This document shows, piece by piece, positions 31,012 to 42,846 of a stretch of DNA of 64,000 bases. How positions within the stretch are numbered: position 1 is the first letter of the stretch; every line of letters starts with the position of its first letter. Source of the stretch: Auricularia sp. M13 (taxonomy: Eukaryota; Basidiomycota; Agaricomycetes; Auriculariales; Auriculariaceae); NCBI GenBank assembly GCA_037042915.1, contig CM073196.1:620001-684000 (forward strand), written 5' to 3'. A model generated the notes under the pieces. It had not been told where the DNA came from. It was given only the letters and a program-made list of their open reading frames with translations, and did not search any database. A program made the translations under genes and the position numbers.

Positions 31012-31527
31012 TGAGGGGGATTGGGCGAATGCGCGGCGGTGAAATGAAGACCGGTAAACCAATGAACGTGGAGGTAAAAGTCCAACGCGCAAGCACGCGA
31101 GCGCTTACCGCGTTTCCCCGCCATCACGCCACGGAGCGCCGTACTACCGGGCCGCGGCGCTTGACTACCTACATTATCATTTACCACCACTTGAGGACCA
31201 CCGTCAATAACATGGGCGTACAGGATTCAAGGAATAATCTCTCAGCTTTATCACTTGATGCCGTTCATCCATCAACAACCTGGCGAACGTCTGTACTGGG
31301 AAGAGGCAGCCACGATCATTGCATCGTCTGGCCAGAGATGTGCTTGAACCCTAAGGCTGCACGCGCCAGGGAACTGCAGGGCTAGGCGCTGAATGCTGTC
31401 CTCATCAGTCTTTCTGACATACGGCGTCGGTGCCGGTAACGTCTTCCTGACGTAGGAAGCCGTGTGACGGCCCCGGGCCACACTGGCACAACTTAAGCAG
31501 GACCGCTTTCCAACGTGCCTCTTGCAC
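31012..31527. other. Divergent intergenic region, cytochrome b5 / arrestin-like gene
   Basis: About 500 bp shared upstream region of two divergently transcribed genes. No clear TATA box or coding sequence seen. Confidence 0.4.
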
Positions 31528-32983
31528 ATGGAGCCCCACCAGCCATCGAGCCCCATTGCCAAAGCGCACACAGCACACCTCGATCGTTCCCGCATCGGCC
31601 TATCAGTCACCTTGCTCAGTCGCGCAGCAGCTCGCTCGTCCAAACCGCTATACAGGGAAGGTGACCTCATATCGGGCAGTGTGAACCTCGATGTCCAGAA
31701 GAAACGCAAGATAACCTCGATCACAGTAGCCGTGCGTCGGTCTCGTCGATCTCATATCTCTACTCATCTTGCGCAGGTACAAGGCCTGCACGGCATCGGT
31801 GCTACAGGGAGCGAAATGTGCTTCCTGGAACTTACGAGGTGCATCTGGCCGCGTGCTGAACCTGAAGAAACCCGTACTGGAGTCTACGTCGACGAGCGCG
31901 ATATGCGAGGAACCTCGATCCATGAGTTCAGTTTTGAGCTCCCCCGGCGCTGCAATAACATGGTGCGGCGCGTCCTCCTCCCACCTACGTTTCGGATGTC
32001 GGTGCTCTGCGTCGAGTATCGCATCAAGTGCACAGTCGGGAGAGGGCCATTTTCTGCAGACGAAGTGTGCGTGATATCCCGTACAAGTCCTGCATCCATT
32101 CCTCAATCGCGCCAGGATCATACTCCCGTTCCAATATCGGCCCGAATCTATAGCAAGGCTAGGCTCGTCCTATAGATTGTTGGCCTACGAGAGCCGTATG
32201 CCTATTCCGGGACCAGAAGTCGATCGTGCAGGATGGAGAACAGTGTCTCAGACGCTTCAAGGCGAATTCTTCAAACAACGGGCTGTGGAAATTAAATGCG
32301 CTGTGCGTAGCGCTGTCACGTGATGCTAGGACTGTGTGCTCAGTGCTTCCGAGCAGTTCTTTCTCGCTGAACCACTGGAATACCCACGAGGATACCCGAT
32401 ACCGTACGTCGCCGAGCTGTCGTGCCTAGACACCCAAGTGCGCGACCTTCTCGCGTGCGAAAGCTCCATATTATCCGCAAGTATAGTACGGAAGACTTTG
32501 GCAGGAGATGGACACTGCGACGCAACAGTGATGCTCACCAGCAACACGAACTGGAGGACCCATCGTACGCCGACTGCGCAGAGCATCCATTTGGCGGGCG
32601 AGATCCAGGCACCATCTGTGCTGCAGCCATCATTCGACTTTGCGGGTACAAGTGTTCAGGTGAGACGGTTCACCTCCATGTTTGACCAGCGTTGACCTGC
32701 TGATTGTATTCTCACAAAAACTGATTAGTACTCCATCCGCTATGCCGTGCAGGTCCCTGGAATCCAAGGCCGCTTAGGAGGCGAGATCTCTATCAGCATC
32801 TGTGCTAGGCCTGCACCTGGACCAGTCCCCATTTCATATTTACCGCGTGAATATGTACCCCGGAGCTCGTTTTCAGAAGAGGGAAAGTACCACTTCCAGC
32901 GGGACGACTTGGACAAATCCACAATGCTGGCATCGTATGTCTCTGAATTACCAATCTCGACAGCCTCAGTTCCTGTTAGGTGA
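31528..32983 (+). CDS. Arrestin-like protein
   Basis: Starts MEPHQPSSPIAKAHTAHLD at the first ATG (the frame upstream has only TTG). The N-terminal arrestin fold shows LYREGDLISGSVNLDV, KKRKITSITVA, an exon junction over a 45 bp GT-AG intron (31732-31776), then IHEFSFELPRRC, LLPPTFRMSVLCVEYRIKC and GRGPFSADEV. Downstream exons carry PRGYPIPYVAELSCLDTQ, SIRYAVQVPGIQGRLGGEI and the end SYVSELPISTASVPVR. Fungal arrestin-like proteins of this type act as ubiquitin-ligase adaptors or membrane-traffic scaffolds; I see no PPxY motif, so the role is open. Introns between 32160 and 32740 were not all resolved. The frames change at 32175, 32340 and 32680, consistent with short introns. Confidence 0.65.
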
Positions 32984-33136
32984 TACGAATAATATGTCTA
33001 CTTTTTGCGTGACATAACGGATTTTCGAAGAGCCACCGGGCGAGAAAGAGGGTGCACCATTCGAAACTCCGAACTTGCAGCTCGTCTCAGTCTGATCCAC
33101 AACCTCCGCTCACGCAGCCCGCTTTTCCAGTTCGCT

Positions 33137-34835
33137 ATGAATACGAACCTGGACATGCGATCCGCTCTGCGCACCAATTTCAACAATCTCGTCCTGCTTG
33201 AAGACAACCTGAATTCGGCGCGGGCTGCCGTAGATGATGTGCATAGAGTTGTGGTCGCCGCGACTGTCGCCTACGACGTGGCCAAACTACGTGTGCAGGA
33301 CTTGGAGCAGCGTATATCCGCTTTGTCGAACATCACACAGCGTATCCAGCAATCGCTCAGCACGCTCTCGAGCTTCCCCGTCGAGCTGCTATCACTCATA
33401 TTCTCGTGGGCCAATACGGACGATGAAGATCACGGAAGCGAAGACCAAGAGCTAGATCCCAGAGCTATCGATTTACCTCGTTTGAAGCTACCCTGGCGTC
33501 TTAGCGCGGTATGCAAACGCTGGCGTACCATCGTGTTGCGGACTGCAGCACTGTGGAGCTATGTTGCTGTCCCGGAAGATGCTGAACTCTGTGCCCGCGC
33601 CTCGGAGAACTTCTTTTCGCAGATACTCGGCCTTTTTTCCGCACCTTGACATGATTCTTCGACGATCCAGGCAGGCTCCACTCGACGTCATTTTTTGCAC
33701 TGGGCTCCCTACGGCCAGGGATCTTGGCGACGAGTACGCGTACGATCGAGATTGTCGCGCCGACGCGCAATTCTTCTATACGCTGCTGATGCGCTTATCC
33801 GACCACCTCTACCGTTTTCGCATGCTCCATGTCGACGCGCGGCACCATCTCATCCTGCGACTGAGCACGGATAGGGATATGTGGCCGGAGTATCTCAAGC
33901 TGTCATTGCGCCAAATGTTTCTAAATTTCCTCCGCGCCCCAACGCCGAGGTTGGCAGACCTGCGACTTCGCTTCTGTGGCGCGGCAGACCTCATTGACCG
34001 CGACCAGTATTGGTATGGCTTCCCCGATTCCCCGCTGCCTTTGCTGCTGCCCGACGCGCCGAAATTACGATCGCTATCCGTCTCGTATCTGCCTCTCGTC
34101 TGCAGGATGGATCATCCCGGACTCCCGTCGCTGGAACATCTCAGGCTTACTCAAAATGGCATGCATGGGGATCTCCTCGCAGATATGCTCGCATCAGCGC
34201 CTGCTCTGCAAGAGCTTGCCATAGTGCTCGATTACCCTCCCCCCGATGGTGTTTCCCCCCAGATCCCAATCATCGATGCCCTTCGCAGCTTAACGCTGGA
34301 GAGATCCGACGCATATGGGTTGCTCGAAGAAGGCGCCTACTTCTTCCCCAACCTGACAGCCTTGTCCATCTGCGATCTTGTGGAGCTATCAGTTACACAT
34401 GCCCTCGCGCAACGCCTCAAGGCTCTCAGCATCAACGGTGTAGAAGAGTTGGAGACGCACCTTCCTGTTCTACGTGCCCTCGAATGCCTGGATAACGTGG
34501 AGCTATCGCGTTGCACGATGCGTGACGACGTCTTCTTTGGCGCGATGCACGAGGAGCGGAATCCCATGTGGCCCCAGCTACGAGCACTGACGATGTGGCG
34601 TGTCGAGATGAGCACGGTCGACAAGGATGGCCTACTAAAGATGATGCGTAGGCGCAACTCTCCGGAGAATCGAGCACGTTGGGAGTCGCTTCAACCGCGA
34701 GCCGAAGCTTACCCTCGGCCTATTGCTTTGCTCGATTGCGATCCTACCTCATTGCCAACTTGGATTCTGGCCCAGATTCGAGCGCTGTACCCTGCACCTG
34801 ACAATGAGCCTCCACCAGGGGACGAGTATTGTTGA
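33137..34835 (+). CDS. F-box/LRR-like protein with a frame break in a T run
   Basis: From MNTNLDMRSALRTNF: a coiled coil of about 60 residues (LLEDNLNSARAAVDDV ... LRVQDLEQRISALSN), then the F-box-like LSTLSSFPVELLSLIFSWA and LSAVCKRWRTIVLRTAALW. This architecture is typical of agaricomycete F-box families. The first frame ends at 33649 (GLFSAP stop). The rest continues in another frame from about 33620 (FPHLDMILRRSRQAPLDVI) for over 390 residues of irregular leucine-rich repeats to 34835. The switch coincides with a TTTTTT run at 33633-33638. A one-base indel (real or sequencing) explains it; no intron fits. Probably one gene of about 565 residues, active only if the indel is an artefact. 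Confidence 0.65.
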
Positions 34836-35113
34836 ATGTCGGTGAGCTCTACAGGCTCTTGCCTTACCTAGTCGCTTATGGGGCCGTAGGATTTTACTCC
34901 AGATTCACAGTACGGATTTTACTGTATGTACTTCACCTCCATCGGCAGTTCCGAGCTCAAGAATGTATTCGATTTGTAGCACCTCTCATTCATATCATGC
35001 CCTGCTATTCTGCGGTTCTGCACTTTATCGTACAAGAGTTGCGGACGCGTCGGACTCTGTGTCTCAACTGGCATCATTCTTTCGTCCAACACGCAAACAA
35101 CATGTGCGTTGTA
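34836..35113. other. Convergent intergenic region
   Basis: About 280 bp between the F-box gene and the oxidoreductase gene 3' ends; no feature seen. Confidence 0.4.
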
Positions 35114-36651
35114 TCATAGCGGTAGATTCAGGCTCGCTAGAGTCGCGAACTGACCCGATTTGAAGCTCTCGTTGGCCAGAAGACCGACAGCCAGGGCCAT
35201 CGCGCCGTCGCGCTCGTTGGCGCCTTGCTGTGCCGCGTCTCCCTGCTCCGGCTGCTCGCCTGGCAAAGGTCCGAATAAAACAGACAGCATACGCGCGTCT
35301 CCGCCGCCGTGGCCCTCGTGGTCGTACTCGACGGGAAGCTGCTGCGGCTTCTGCCAAAGCTTCTGCAGTGTCACCCGCGCTGGACCTGCATGCGGCAGAG
35401 CAGCAACGCCGTGGATGAGGCCGCCCAGCGCTTCGCCATCCGTCGGCAGGCGGTACTCGGATTCGACGACTTCGAGCTCTAGGCGGCCGTGGGACCCATT
35501 GAACATCACGCGGTATCCTTCCCAGGGCGAATACGCAGTCTGCACAATTTGTATCAGATGTGAACGCACGCCCAGTGCAACGTGCGTGCTCGCCAAATGG
35601 TACGTAAGCGTGGCCCCTGTGTTGTAGCGCACCATAACGCTCATATCGTCCTCGATTCCGATGTCAGGCGCGAAGACCTGACCGTTCTCAGCGTTCATTC
35701 GACATGCTCGTGAACACTCACGTTCTGGTCACGATAGTACCCGTCCTCATCCTCGGCATCGACGTATATCTTCTTGAGCGTCTCGTCGTGCTCCATGTGC
35801 ATCGCGAACGGGTCCGTTTTCGCGGCCTCGCTCCCGCGTGCTCGGACGTAGTCCCTGGCCCAGCCGTGCTCCTTCCCGTTTTTCTCGCCGTAGAACGCGA
35901 GCTTGCCCATACCGGCCACCGTCTCTGGCTCGGCCGCGATCCACCAGTTCACGAGGTCGAAGTGATGCCCGGCCTTGTGGACCATCAGGCCGCCCGAATT
36001 GCTCTTCTGGCGATGCCAGCGCCTGAAGTAGTCGGCGCCGTGGACCGTGTCGAGCAGCCATTCGAAATGGACGGAGATGATTTTGCCGATCTCGCCGGCC
36101 GCGAGGGTGCGTTTGACGAGCTCGTGCACGGGGTTGTAACTGACGCTCTGTCAGCAGCGTACCGCTCCGTTGGACGGAGAGCGCGCACCGATAGTTGAAC
36201 GTTACCGTGATGTGGCGACCCGTGCGCTGCACCGTCTCGAGAATCCGGCGGCACTTGTCAACGTCCGTCGTCATCGGCTTCTCCGTCAGGACCCGCACTG
36301 TTTCTTCTCTGTCAAGAGTCGCCCGCGAGAACTGCAGCGCGCACCTCCGGCCTCCAGCGCGGGCACAATGTAGAGGTCGTGCAGCGCGTCAATGCAAGTA
36401 ATGACGACCACTTCGACGCGCTCCTTCGCCAACATCTCCTTGAACTGGTCGGGCTTGTACACCGGCACCTGTGGGGCACCGAGTTCGGCCAGGAGCGCGT
36501 TGTAGTACGCCGCGCGGACGCTGTTGGGCTCGCAATACGCTACGACCTGGCTGGACGGCCGAGCGACGATGCCGCGCACGAACATTGCCGCGCGGCTGCC
36601 CGTACCGACTATCGCGACGCGCCCGCCGAAGGTCTGCTGGGTGGCAGACAT
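35114..36651 (-). CDS. Gfo/Idh/MocA-family NAD(P)-dependent oxidoreductase
   Basis: Exons, minus strand: 36651-36345, 36297-36189, 36139-35722, 35677-35594, 35539-35114; 1,344 nt, 447 residues, phases all close. The N-terminus has a Rossmann motif GGRVAIVGTGSRAAMFVRG; VRVLTEKPMTTDVDKC carries the family EKP motif. The catalytic region includes GGLMVHKAGHHFDLVNWW, with the conserved Lys and His pair. The C-terminal domain ends with an alpha-helical DGAMALAVGLLANESFKSG. Such enzymes oxidise or reduce sugars, inositols or sugar acids; the substrate cannot be told from sequence. Introns 1-3 are GT-AG, 44-49 bp. The fourth (35540-35593) appears to be GC-AG: with it spliced the protein reads HLTAYSPWEGYRV, as in the family; if retained, 18 extra residues stay in frame. 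Confidence 0.88.
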
Positions 36652-37172
36652 GGTGCACCAGGGGGGATCTATGTGTTGCGGAGTGCCGTTTGCGCCCTTA
36701 AACCACCTCTTTCCATCGCCCAGCCACCGCGAGCGCGGCCCGGGCAGCCCGCCGGGCAGAGTCCCGTGTCCGAGCCATCCCACGGTCATGTGCACCCGCC
36801 GTCCTTGATATAGACAAGCTTCCCAGAGACCGGGTACCTCAAAGATTCTACAAAATGCGACGCGGTCCCTTACGCAGCATTCAGTCCTGTCTCTTTGCGA
36901 AGCCATTTACCCAAATCGAAGTCGACGGGCGTATTCCGAAACCTGCTCACCTTTCCCACGATCGCTCATGCGCCCTCTCCGAAGTTACGGCGGACCCCAG
37001 GCGCTCGCCCTGACTTGGCCGGAACACCGTTCTTCCATGCGACCCCAGCTTAGTAGGTACCCCGCATCGTGCCTGGTGGGGAAGCGGCCCGCCTGACCGC
37101 AGCTTTCCAAACATGAAAAGATTAAAAGGCAGCCAACTTGACGCGACGCTTCTGCGGGCACCTGCGCGCGCC
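36652..37172. promoter_or_regulatory. Shared divergent promoter region
   Basis: About 520 bp between the ATGs of the oxidoreductase (minus) and the MFS transporter (plus). No other gene is visible. Divergent enzyme-transporter pairs are often co-regulated in fungi; no specific binding site was identified. Confidence 0.45.
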
Positions 37173-39654
37173 ATGTCCTCAACCCAGGCCAAGCATTCAC
37201 CGGCCGCGTCGCTCTCTGACAAGGAGCAGCTCGGCGCCATCGAAGAGGGGCGCCTGGACACCGTCGCGGCTCCACAGCTCGACAACCCGGGCCAGTCCTC
37301 GAAGGCAAAGGACGCTGCGCTCGAGATTCTCGGAGACGGGACGACGCGTCATGAGTTCAGCGAGGAAGAGGACCGGCGCGTGTTGCGCAAAATCGACCTC
37401 TGGGTGATGCCCGTCGTGCTCATGGTCTATTTCCTGCAACAGCTGGACAAGTACGTAGCTGAGCGCTCTGTGCTTCAGGTGTCCCTGCTAATCCCTCGTA
37501 GGTCGTCTGTGTCGTATACGTCCGTGTTCGGACTCGTTGAGCAGACCGGTGAGCAGCTGTCATACGATTCACATCGACCATACTCACCCTCGTATCCAGG
37601 CCTTGTCGGGAAGCAGTACAGCTGGTTGACGAGTATAGTCTATGTTGCCCAGCTCGTGTGGCAACCCATGTCGTCGTACATGCTCGTGCGCTTCCCCTTG
37701 TCGAAGTACCGTACGTTTCTTTCCTTCATTGTGCTCGAAGCCCGCTGACATGATATCCTGCTTAGTTTTTGTGCACGTCTTGATGTGGGGTGTCATCGTC
37801 GCGAGCACTGCGGGTGCGCACAACTTCAAGGGGCTCATTACGGCGCGGTTCTTCCTTGGTATATTTGAAGCTACCGTCGGTCCGTCTACTCCATTCCTAT
37901 TAGAACCGCAGACTGACATGAGCGTAGCGCCTTGCTTCATCACAATTACCCAAATGGTATTGCAACCGCCACGTTTCTCATGCAGCCTCGTATCTAATTG
38001 TGCCACAGTGGTGGAGGCGTCGCGAGCAGACGATGCGCTTGTCCATGTGGATGGGCATGAACGGTGTGACCGGCGTAGTCGGCTCTCTGGCTACATTCGG
38101 CCTGGGTCATATCAAAGGCCGTTTGTATGAGTACCAGGTGTGCAACCTGAGCATGCAACCATTTTCATAGACTGACCGTCTGTTTGCAGACCATCTTCCT
38201 ATTCATCGGCCTGTTGACCATTGTCTGCTCGCCATTCGTCTAGTGCGCTGCCTCATTCAATTTTTATTATATCAGGCTAACAACTCCACAGCTTCGTCCT
38301 CCCCGACTCGCCGTCGAAGGCCAGATTCTTGACCCGGGAGGAGAAGATCATCGCCCTGGAGCGCCTTCGCGCCAACAACCAGGTACAGCTCGGCTTCCTG
38401 ACATAGAATGATGAGAAGATTAACGTCATATCACAGGGCACAGAGACGAAAGTCTGGAAGTGGGAGCAGGTCGGGGAGGTCCTTCTGGACCCCAAGACAT
38501 ATCTCTGGTTTATACTGCTCTTCGTCTGCACGTACGTCTTGACGAACCTGCGGTTTCATCTGCCTTAGGCTCACCTTCCGTCCAGAGTCCCAAGTGGATG
38601 CATTTCGTGAGTTCTCACCCCAGCTCTGTGTCGCTTTCTAATGCGCGACACAGAGCCTTTGGCCCTCTCATCATCAGTAAGTCGAGAATTCCTGATTTCG
38701 TACCGATCTGAAGCCGCTCGTCAGGTGGATTCGGCTTCAATCAGTTTGAGACGATCCTGTTCAACATCCCGTTCAGCGCGATACAAGTCATCACCACGCT
38801 ACTCTCGGCGTTTATCTCTACGAAAATTAAGCTCAAGTGGCCGGTGGTAGTCGCCCTCACCATCCCGCCCATCGCTGGTGCTGCTGCGTTGTTCACTCTC
38901 GGTCGCGAGCCCGAACTGCGGAATACACTTCTGGGATGCTACTACGTAGTATGTGAACCTCCTTTGACTCATCCAAGTCCAGCTGAAGTAACATCTGAGT
39001 CTGCGCTGTAGATCTCACTGTTCACTGCTTTGCGTGAGCAGCCCACCTCGTGCCGCAGACTGTCTCGGCTCACAAAATTGTTGTAGAACCGATGCTGTAC
39101 GCTTGGAGCGCACAGAACACCGCAGGGCACACGAAGAAGCTCTGTACGACCGGTATTGTCTTCGTCGCGCAATGCGTGGGAAATGCAAGTTCCTTCCACT
39201 TTCCCCCACGCGACACACGCTCATCGTTCTCTCTAGATCGTCGGTCCTCTGATCAACAAGACTGAGGATAAGCCGTTCTACCGCAACGGTCTTATTTCCT
39301 GGTAGGTCAAAGCCACACCAGCTGCCATGCTATATCTAATTATCGCGCAGTCTCATATGCTGGATAGCTCTGCTCGTCTTCACTCTGTGAGCATAGCATT
39401 CAAGTCTTTTCGGATCAAGTCCCTGACACTTCTCCAGTCTCACAGCGGCATATCTTACCTGGCTGAATCGGCAACATTCCAAGCAGCGCGTGCGCGTCGG
39501 GAAGAGCGCGGTCGTCGTCGATACGTCGTTGGATCAGTACCGCGCTGCCGGTGGCCAAACTGTGGACGAGAAGGTTGCCGCGAATGCTGTGAATGCCCAG
39601 GCATTCGACGACCTCACGGATTTGAAGAACGAAGATTTCATTTACGTATTGTAG
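37173..39654 (+). CDS. MFS transporter, Dal5/allantoate permease (anion:cation symporter) family
   Basis: Starts MSSTQAKHSPAASLSDKEQ; the frame upstream of 37173 continues without stop to 37113, but this ATG fits the family. The cytosolic N-terminus leads to RKIDLWVMPVVLMVYFLQQ and LDK (TM1 start), then SVSYTSVFGLVEQT, SWLTSIVYVAQLVWQPMSSY, GLITARFFLGIFEAT, CFITITQM, WWRRREQTMRLSMWMGMNG, VLPDSPSKARFLTREEK and a second bundle with FNIPFSAIQVITTLLSAF and GLISCLICWIALLVFTLL. About nine short introns. Dal5-family members import allantoate, ureidosuccinate, nicotinate, biotin or similar organic anions by proton symport at the plasma membrane. About twelve membrane segments are accounted for. The end is KNEDFIYVL. 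Not all small exons were phased individually. Confidence 0.88.
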
Positions 39655-40020
39655 GCTTTGACCGATGGATTGAAATGTACGTTACGAATCGTATGATAGG
39701 TACTGTAGTGGAAAGCAAATTACTTCGACAGGAGTTATAGCCGGAGTTGCGCTGACCCCGTCAAAAAATTGGGCATGTCTCCTAATGTCCCGGATATCCG
39801 CAACTTGTCAGCGTTTCCCTGCATGCAGACCCCAGTATTACCCTCTTCGAGGCTTCAACTTAGGAGCAGGTTCAGTAAGCAGGCCGTCGCTGACAAAGAG
39901 CCCGGCAACCACTGAGCGCCCCGTTCAGGATTTCTCAGCCACGTCTTGGTTGGCGGGCGAAGACCTGCTTAAAAGGCCGAATATCAGCAATTTGACCTGC
40001 ACCAAGAATCCTCCTTTGAC
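39655..40020. other. Intergenic region
   Basis: About 370 bp, no coding sequence recognised; presumably 3' region of the transporter and promoter of the SnoaL-like gene. Confidence 0.4.
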
Positions 40021-40639
40021 ATGTCTCAGAGCCAATCTCCGTCTGTCCGCGTCGCACTCGACTTCTTCAACGCGCTCGGCGCGAAGGACCTCGACACCGT
40101 CGCTGCGCTCCTCGCGGATGACATGCAGCTTCAGTTGTGCCCCGAGAGCATGGGCATGGGAGTCATCGGCAAGACGAGATGGGTATCGAATATGAAAGAT
40201 TTTCAGAACTTGACGAGCAGTGGGACTGTGAAGGTGGGCCTGGCGGCTTCTCGCTGTTCGTTGCATCGCGGAATACTGATTACCGAACGCAGATGGAGTT
40301 CTTGGAGGTTATCGACGCTGCTGATACAAATCAGGTCATTTTACACGTAGGTTTCTCGCATGCACGTCGTCTTCGGGGGTCAGGCTAAGAAGCGTCGTAG
40401 GCCAAGTCGATTGACACATTCGCAAAGGACGGCAAGACTCCTTAGTAAGTCTGCAAAGTCGCTCGCGAGACGGAAGCTGACTTGCACCTCCTTGCAGCGC
40501 TAACGAGTATATCTTCATATTGACGGTCGTCGATGGGAAGATCACTAGGGCGAAGGAGATGCTTGATAGTAAATTCTACTTGGGCTTTCTTCAGGCCTTC
40601 AATCCGTCCGCTCTTCCAAAGCCGCACAGCTCTCAATAA
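40021..40639 (+). CDS. SnoaL/NTF2-like small protein
   Basis: Exons 40021-40233, 40293-40346, 40401-40444, 40498-40639; 453 nt, 150 residues, phases close, introns 53-59 bp GT-AG. The start MSQSQSPSVRVALDFFNAL and AKDLDTVAALLADDMQLQL is the first helix-strand unit of the NTF2-like cone fold; MEFLEVIDAADTNQVILH, NEYIFILTVVDGKITRAKE and MLDSKFYLGFLQAF form the remaining strands and last helix. SnoaL-like proteins are cyclases, isomerases, hydrolases or simple binding proteins for small hydrophobic ligands; no catalytic residue can be assigned. It has no secretion signal. It lies next to a transporter, but nothing shows a shared pathway. Confidence 0.8.
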
Positions 40640-40976
40640 TCATGTAGCTCAAATATTACACCGTCTTCGTCTCTGAGTCGGTATCTACAACGAATCGAAT
40701 CATGTCCGGAGGCAGGAGCGGCAGCGGGTGGCAAGGCCAGATGCTTCCGCTATCTGATAATCACGATCAGCTGCGGTACTTGGACACTAAAATGCTGCCG
40801 CCCAAATATGGCTGTTAAAAGAAATCTGCTCTCCATAAGATTCAGATCCTATGCATCATACCCCATTCAGAGACTCTTAATCTCACGGATGGTTGAATGG
40901 ACGGTAAAGCATTCGACGAGTCACGGGATGAGCCGACGCGTCTCTCTTCCTCGTCGTTTCACCTTCGTCGCGCAAC
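40640..40976. other. Intergenic region
   Basis: About 340 bp with nothing recognisable; upstream region of the CCDC124-like gene. Confidence 0.4.
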
Positions 40977-42070
40977 ATGCCACCCAAAGGCGGGAACGCA
41001 AAGAAGGAAGCCGGGCGAGCGAAGAAAGCCGAGAACGAGAGCAAGAAGAAAGAGGCAGCTGCTGCAGACAAAGTACGAAGCTCTGCTTTAGCTGCTTCAG
41101 CGCACTAACGTTCGCAATCGCCTGCAGGAGCGCAAGGAAGCCGCAGCATGGGACGACGGCGGCAAGAAGAAGGACAAGAAAGCTGAAGCTGAGGAGAAGC
41201 GCAAGGCCGACCTCGCGCGCAAACAGGAGGCCGCTCGTCTGCTCGCCGAGGAGGAGGCTGCGCTGCCCGCGAAGAAGGCCGCTGCGCCCAAGGCCGGCAA
41301 CAAGAAGGCCGCACCTAAACCCACGCCAGCAGGGCCTGGTGCCATTGCCGCTGGTGGTGGCCTTGGCGCGCTGGATTCGGGCAAAGACGCGGACGACAAG
41401 CTCGTCGAAAGCTTTGCGGCGACCGGCCTGGACGATGCGCTCGACTTGCTGGACGTTGTTAACGCAAAGACGGATAAGGCGAGCGTTGGACAGCAGGCTG
41501 CGGGTATTGAGCGCCATCCTGAAGTGCGCTTTGTGCTGCATTGTTAATCTAAATGGCTCACATTGCGATCCAGCGACGATTCAAAGCCGCATTCGAGGCG
41601 TATCAGGAACGCGAGCTGCCCATTGTCAAGAAAGAGGTATGCTCTTTCATTGCGCGTCCAATCTTGCGCTCATAGCATTGGACAGCATCCCGGTCTGCGG
41701 CTACAACAGTACAAGGACCTGCTTTTCAAGCAGTTCCAGAAGAGCCCAGAGAACCCGTACGTCCCGATTCTCTTTGCCACGCACACCCTGGGCCTTTGTC
41801 TTGTCCGAAAAGATGAACAACATATCACATTCAAGCTCAACAGTCAGAGGCGCCTTGCGCCGCTGCTGACCTTCCTTCTGCAATTCTGACACCACACCAC
41901 ACCATTCCATTCTCGTCTCCAATCGCTCGACCCATAACTAATTTTCGTTCTTTACATCCAGGTTCAACCAGGTGCTTGTCGCATACGACGCGACGAAGGA
42001 AGACAAGGTCAAGGCGCTCGAGGCGAAGAACAAGCAAGTCGAGGAGCGTTTGCGCGACCAGGCTGCCTAG
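40977..42070 (+). CDS. CCDC124/Lso2-like ribosome-associated protein (DUF1014)
   Basis: Exons 40977-41072, 41128-41523, 41574-41636, 41686-41756, 41962-42070; 735 nt, 244 residues, all phases close. Begins MPPKGGNAKKEAGRAKKAE, a basic N-terminus that in the family binds the ribosome. A long Lys/Glu/Ala coiled coil follows (KKKDKKAEAEEKRKADLARK), a Pro/Ala linker, and the conserved C-terminal DUF1014 block: RHPE, RRFKAAFEAYQERELPIV, HPGLRLQQYKDLLFKQFQ, SPENPFNQ. In yeast and humans, Lso2/CCDC124 occupies idle 80S ribosomes and helps translation restart. The last intron (41757-41961, 205 bp) is unusually long for this window. The high basic charge and conserved block make the call firm. Confidence 0.9.
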
Positions 42071-42846
42071 GCGTGTCGTCTGTGGTGCGGTTGTGGTGTA
42101 CGAGTATGCTGGTGATCTGATCTGAAAGTCAACGGACGAATGAATGAACGAACGGCCAGTTTTGTGCGTACAGTGTATCTTCCTTGTCTAAACGGCACCG
42201 AATGACTCATGCCAGCTGGTCTTCGTGCCCGTCTTGAAATGATTTTGCATGGCTAGATGCTCGCGCGCTTGCTCTGCCGCGACGCAGTGCTACCGCCTGC
42301 AACGTCCCGAAGGACCTGCACTGATGTCCGAGGCTTTACCCAGTTGATTCTGGGGAGCCTGAGCAACAGCGCAATTCTGGCAGTATTCATCCTGCGGGCA
42401 CGTAGCCCTGCAGTTCCTGTTGTAATTCGAAATCCAGCTCAGGATCAGGAGAATCAATCTCGGGGTTGAGCAGGACTGATCTGTTCGAAGGCACCGCGAA
42501 GCCATATTGAATTTCACAAGTGTAGACGAGTCAGGATATGTATCTGTACGGGACCGCAGGTCTACGGAGAAGAAACTGGAAAGCCAAGGCGCAAATACAG
42601 AGCAGGCAAACAGATGTCGCAAAGAGATGGCGGAGACGGAGCGGCGGTACGTACTGTACTGTGTGCGGGATGGTCAGTGCAGCGAAAGCAGAGAATACAG
42701 TATCAGGAAGAGGCGGCCATTACAACAAGAGGCGTGGAGAGATATCGAGCGAGCTCCGACCAAGTATCCAGAGGAGAGCGGGGCGTGGCGGTAGAATTAC
42801 AGGCGGATCGAGACGGGCGGCGGGCAGCGGACGTTGGGCGCATCAT
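42071..42846. other. Intergenic region between convergent genes
   Basis: About 780 bp. Open frames exist but none has a recognisable motif or splice pattern. It holds the 3' regions of the CCDC124-like gene (plus) and the first DUF6699 gene (minus). Confidence 0.4.
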
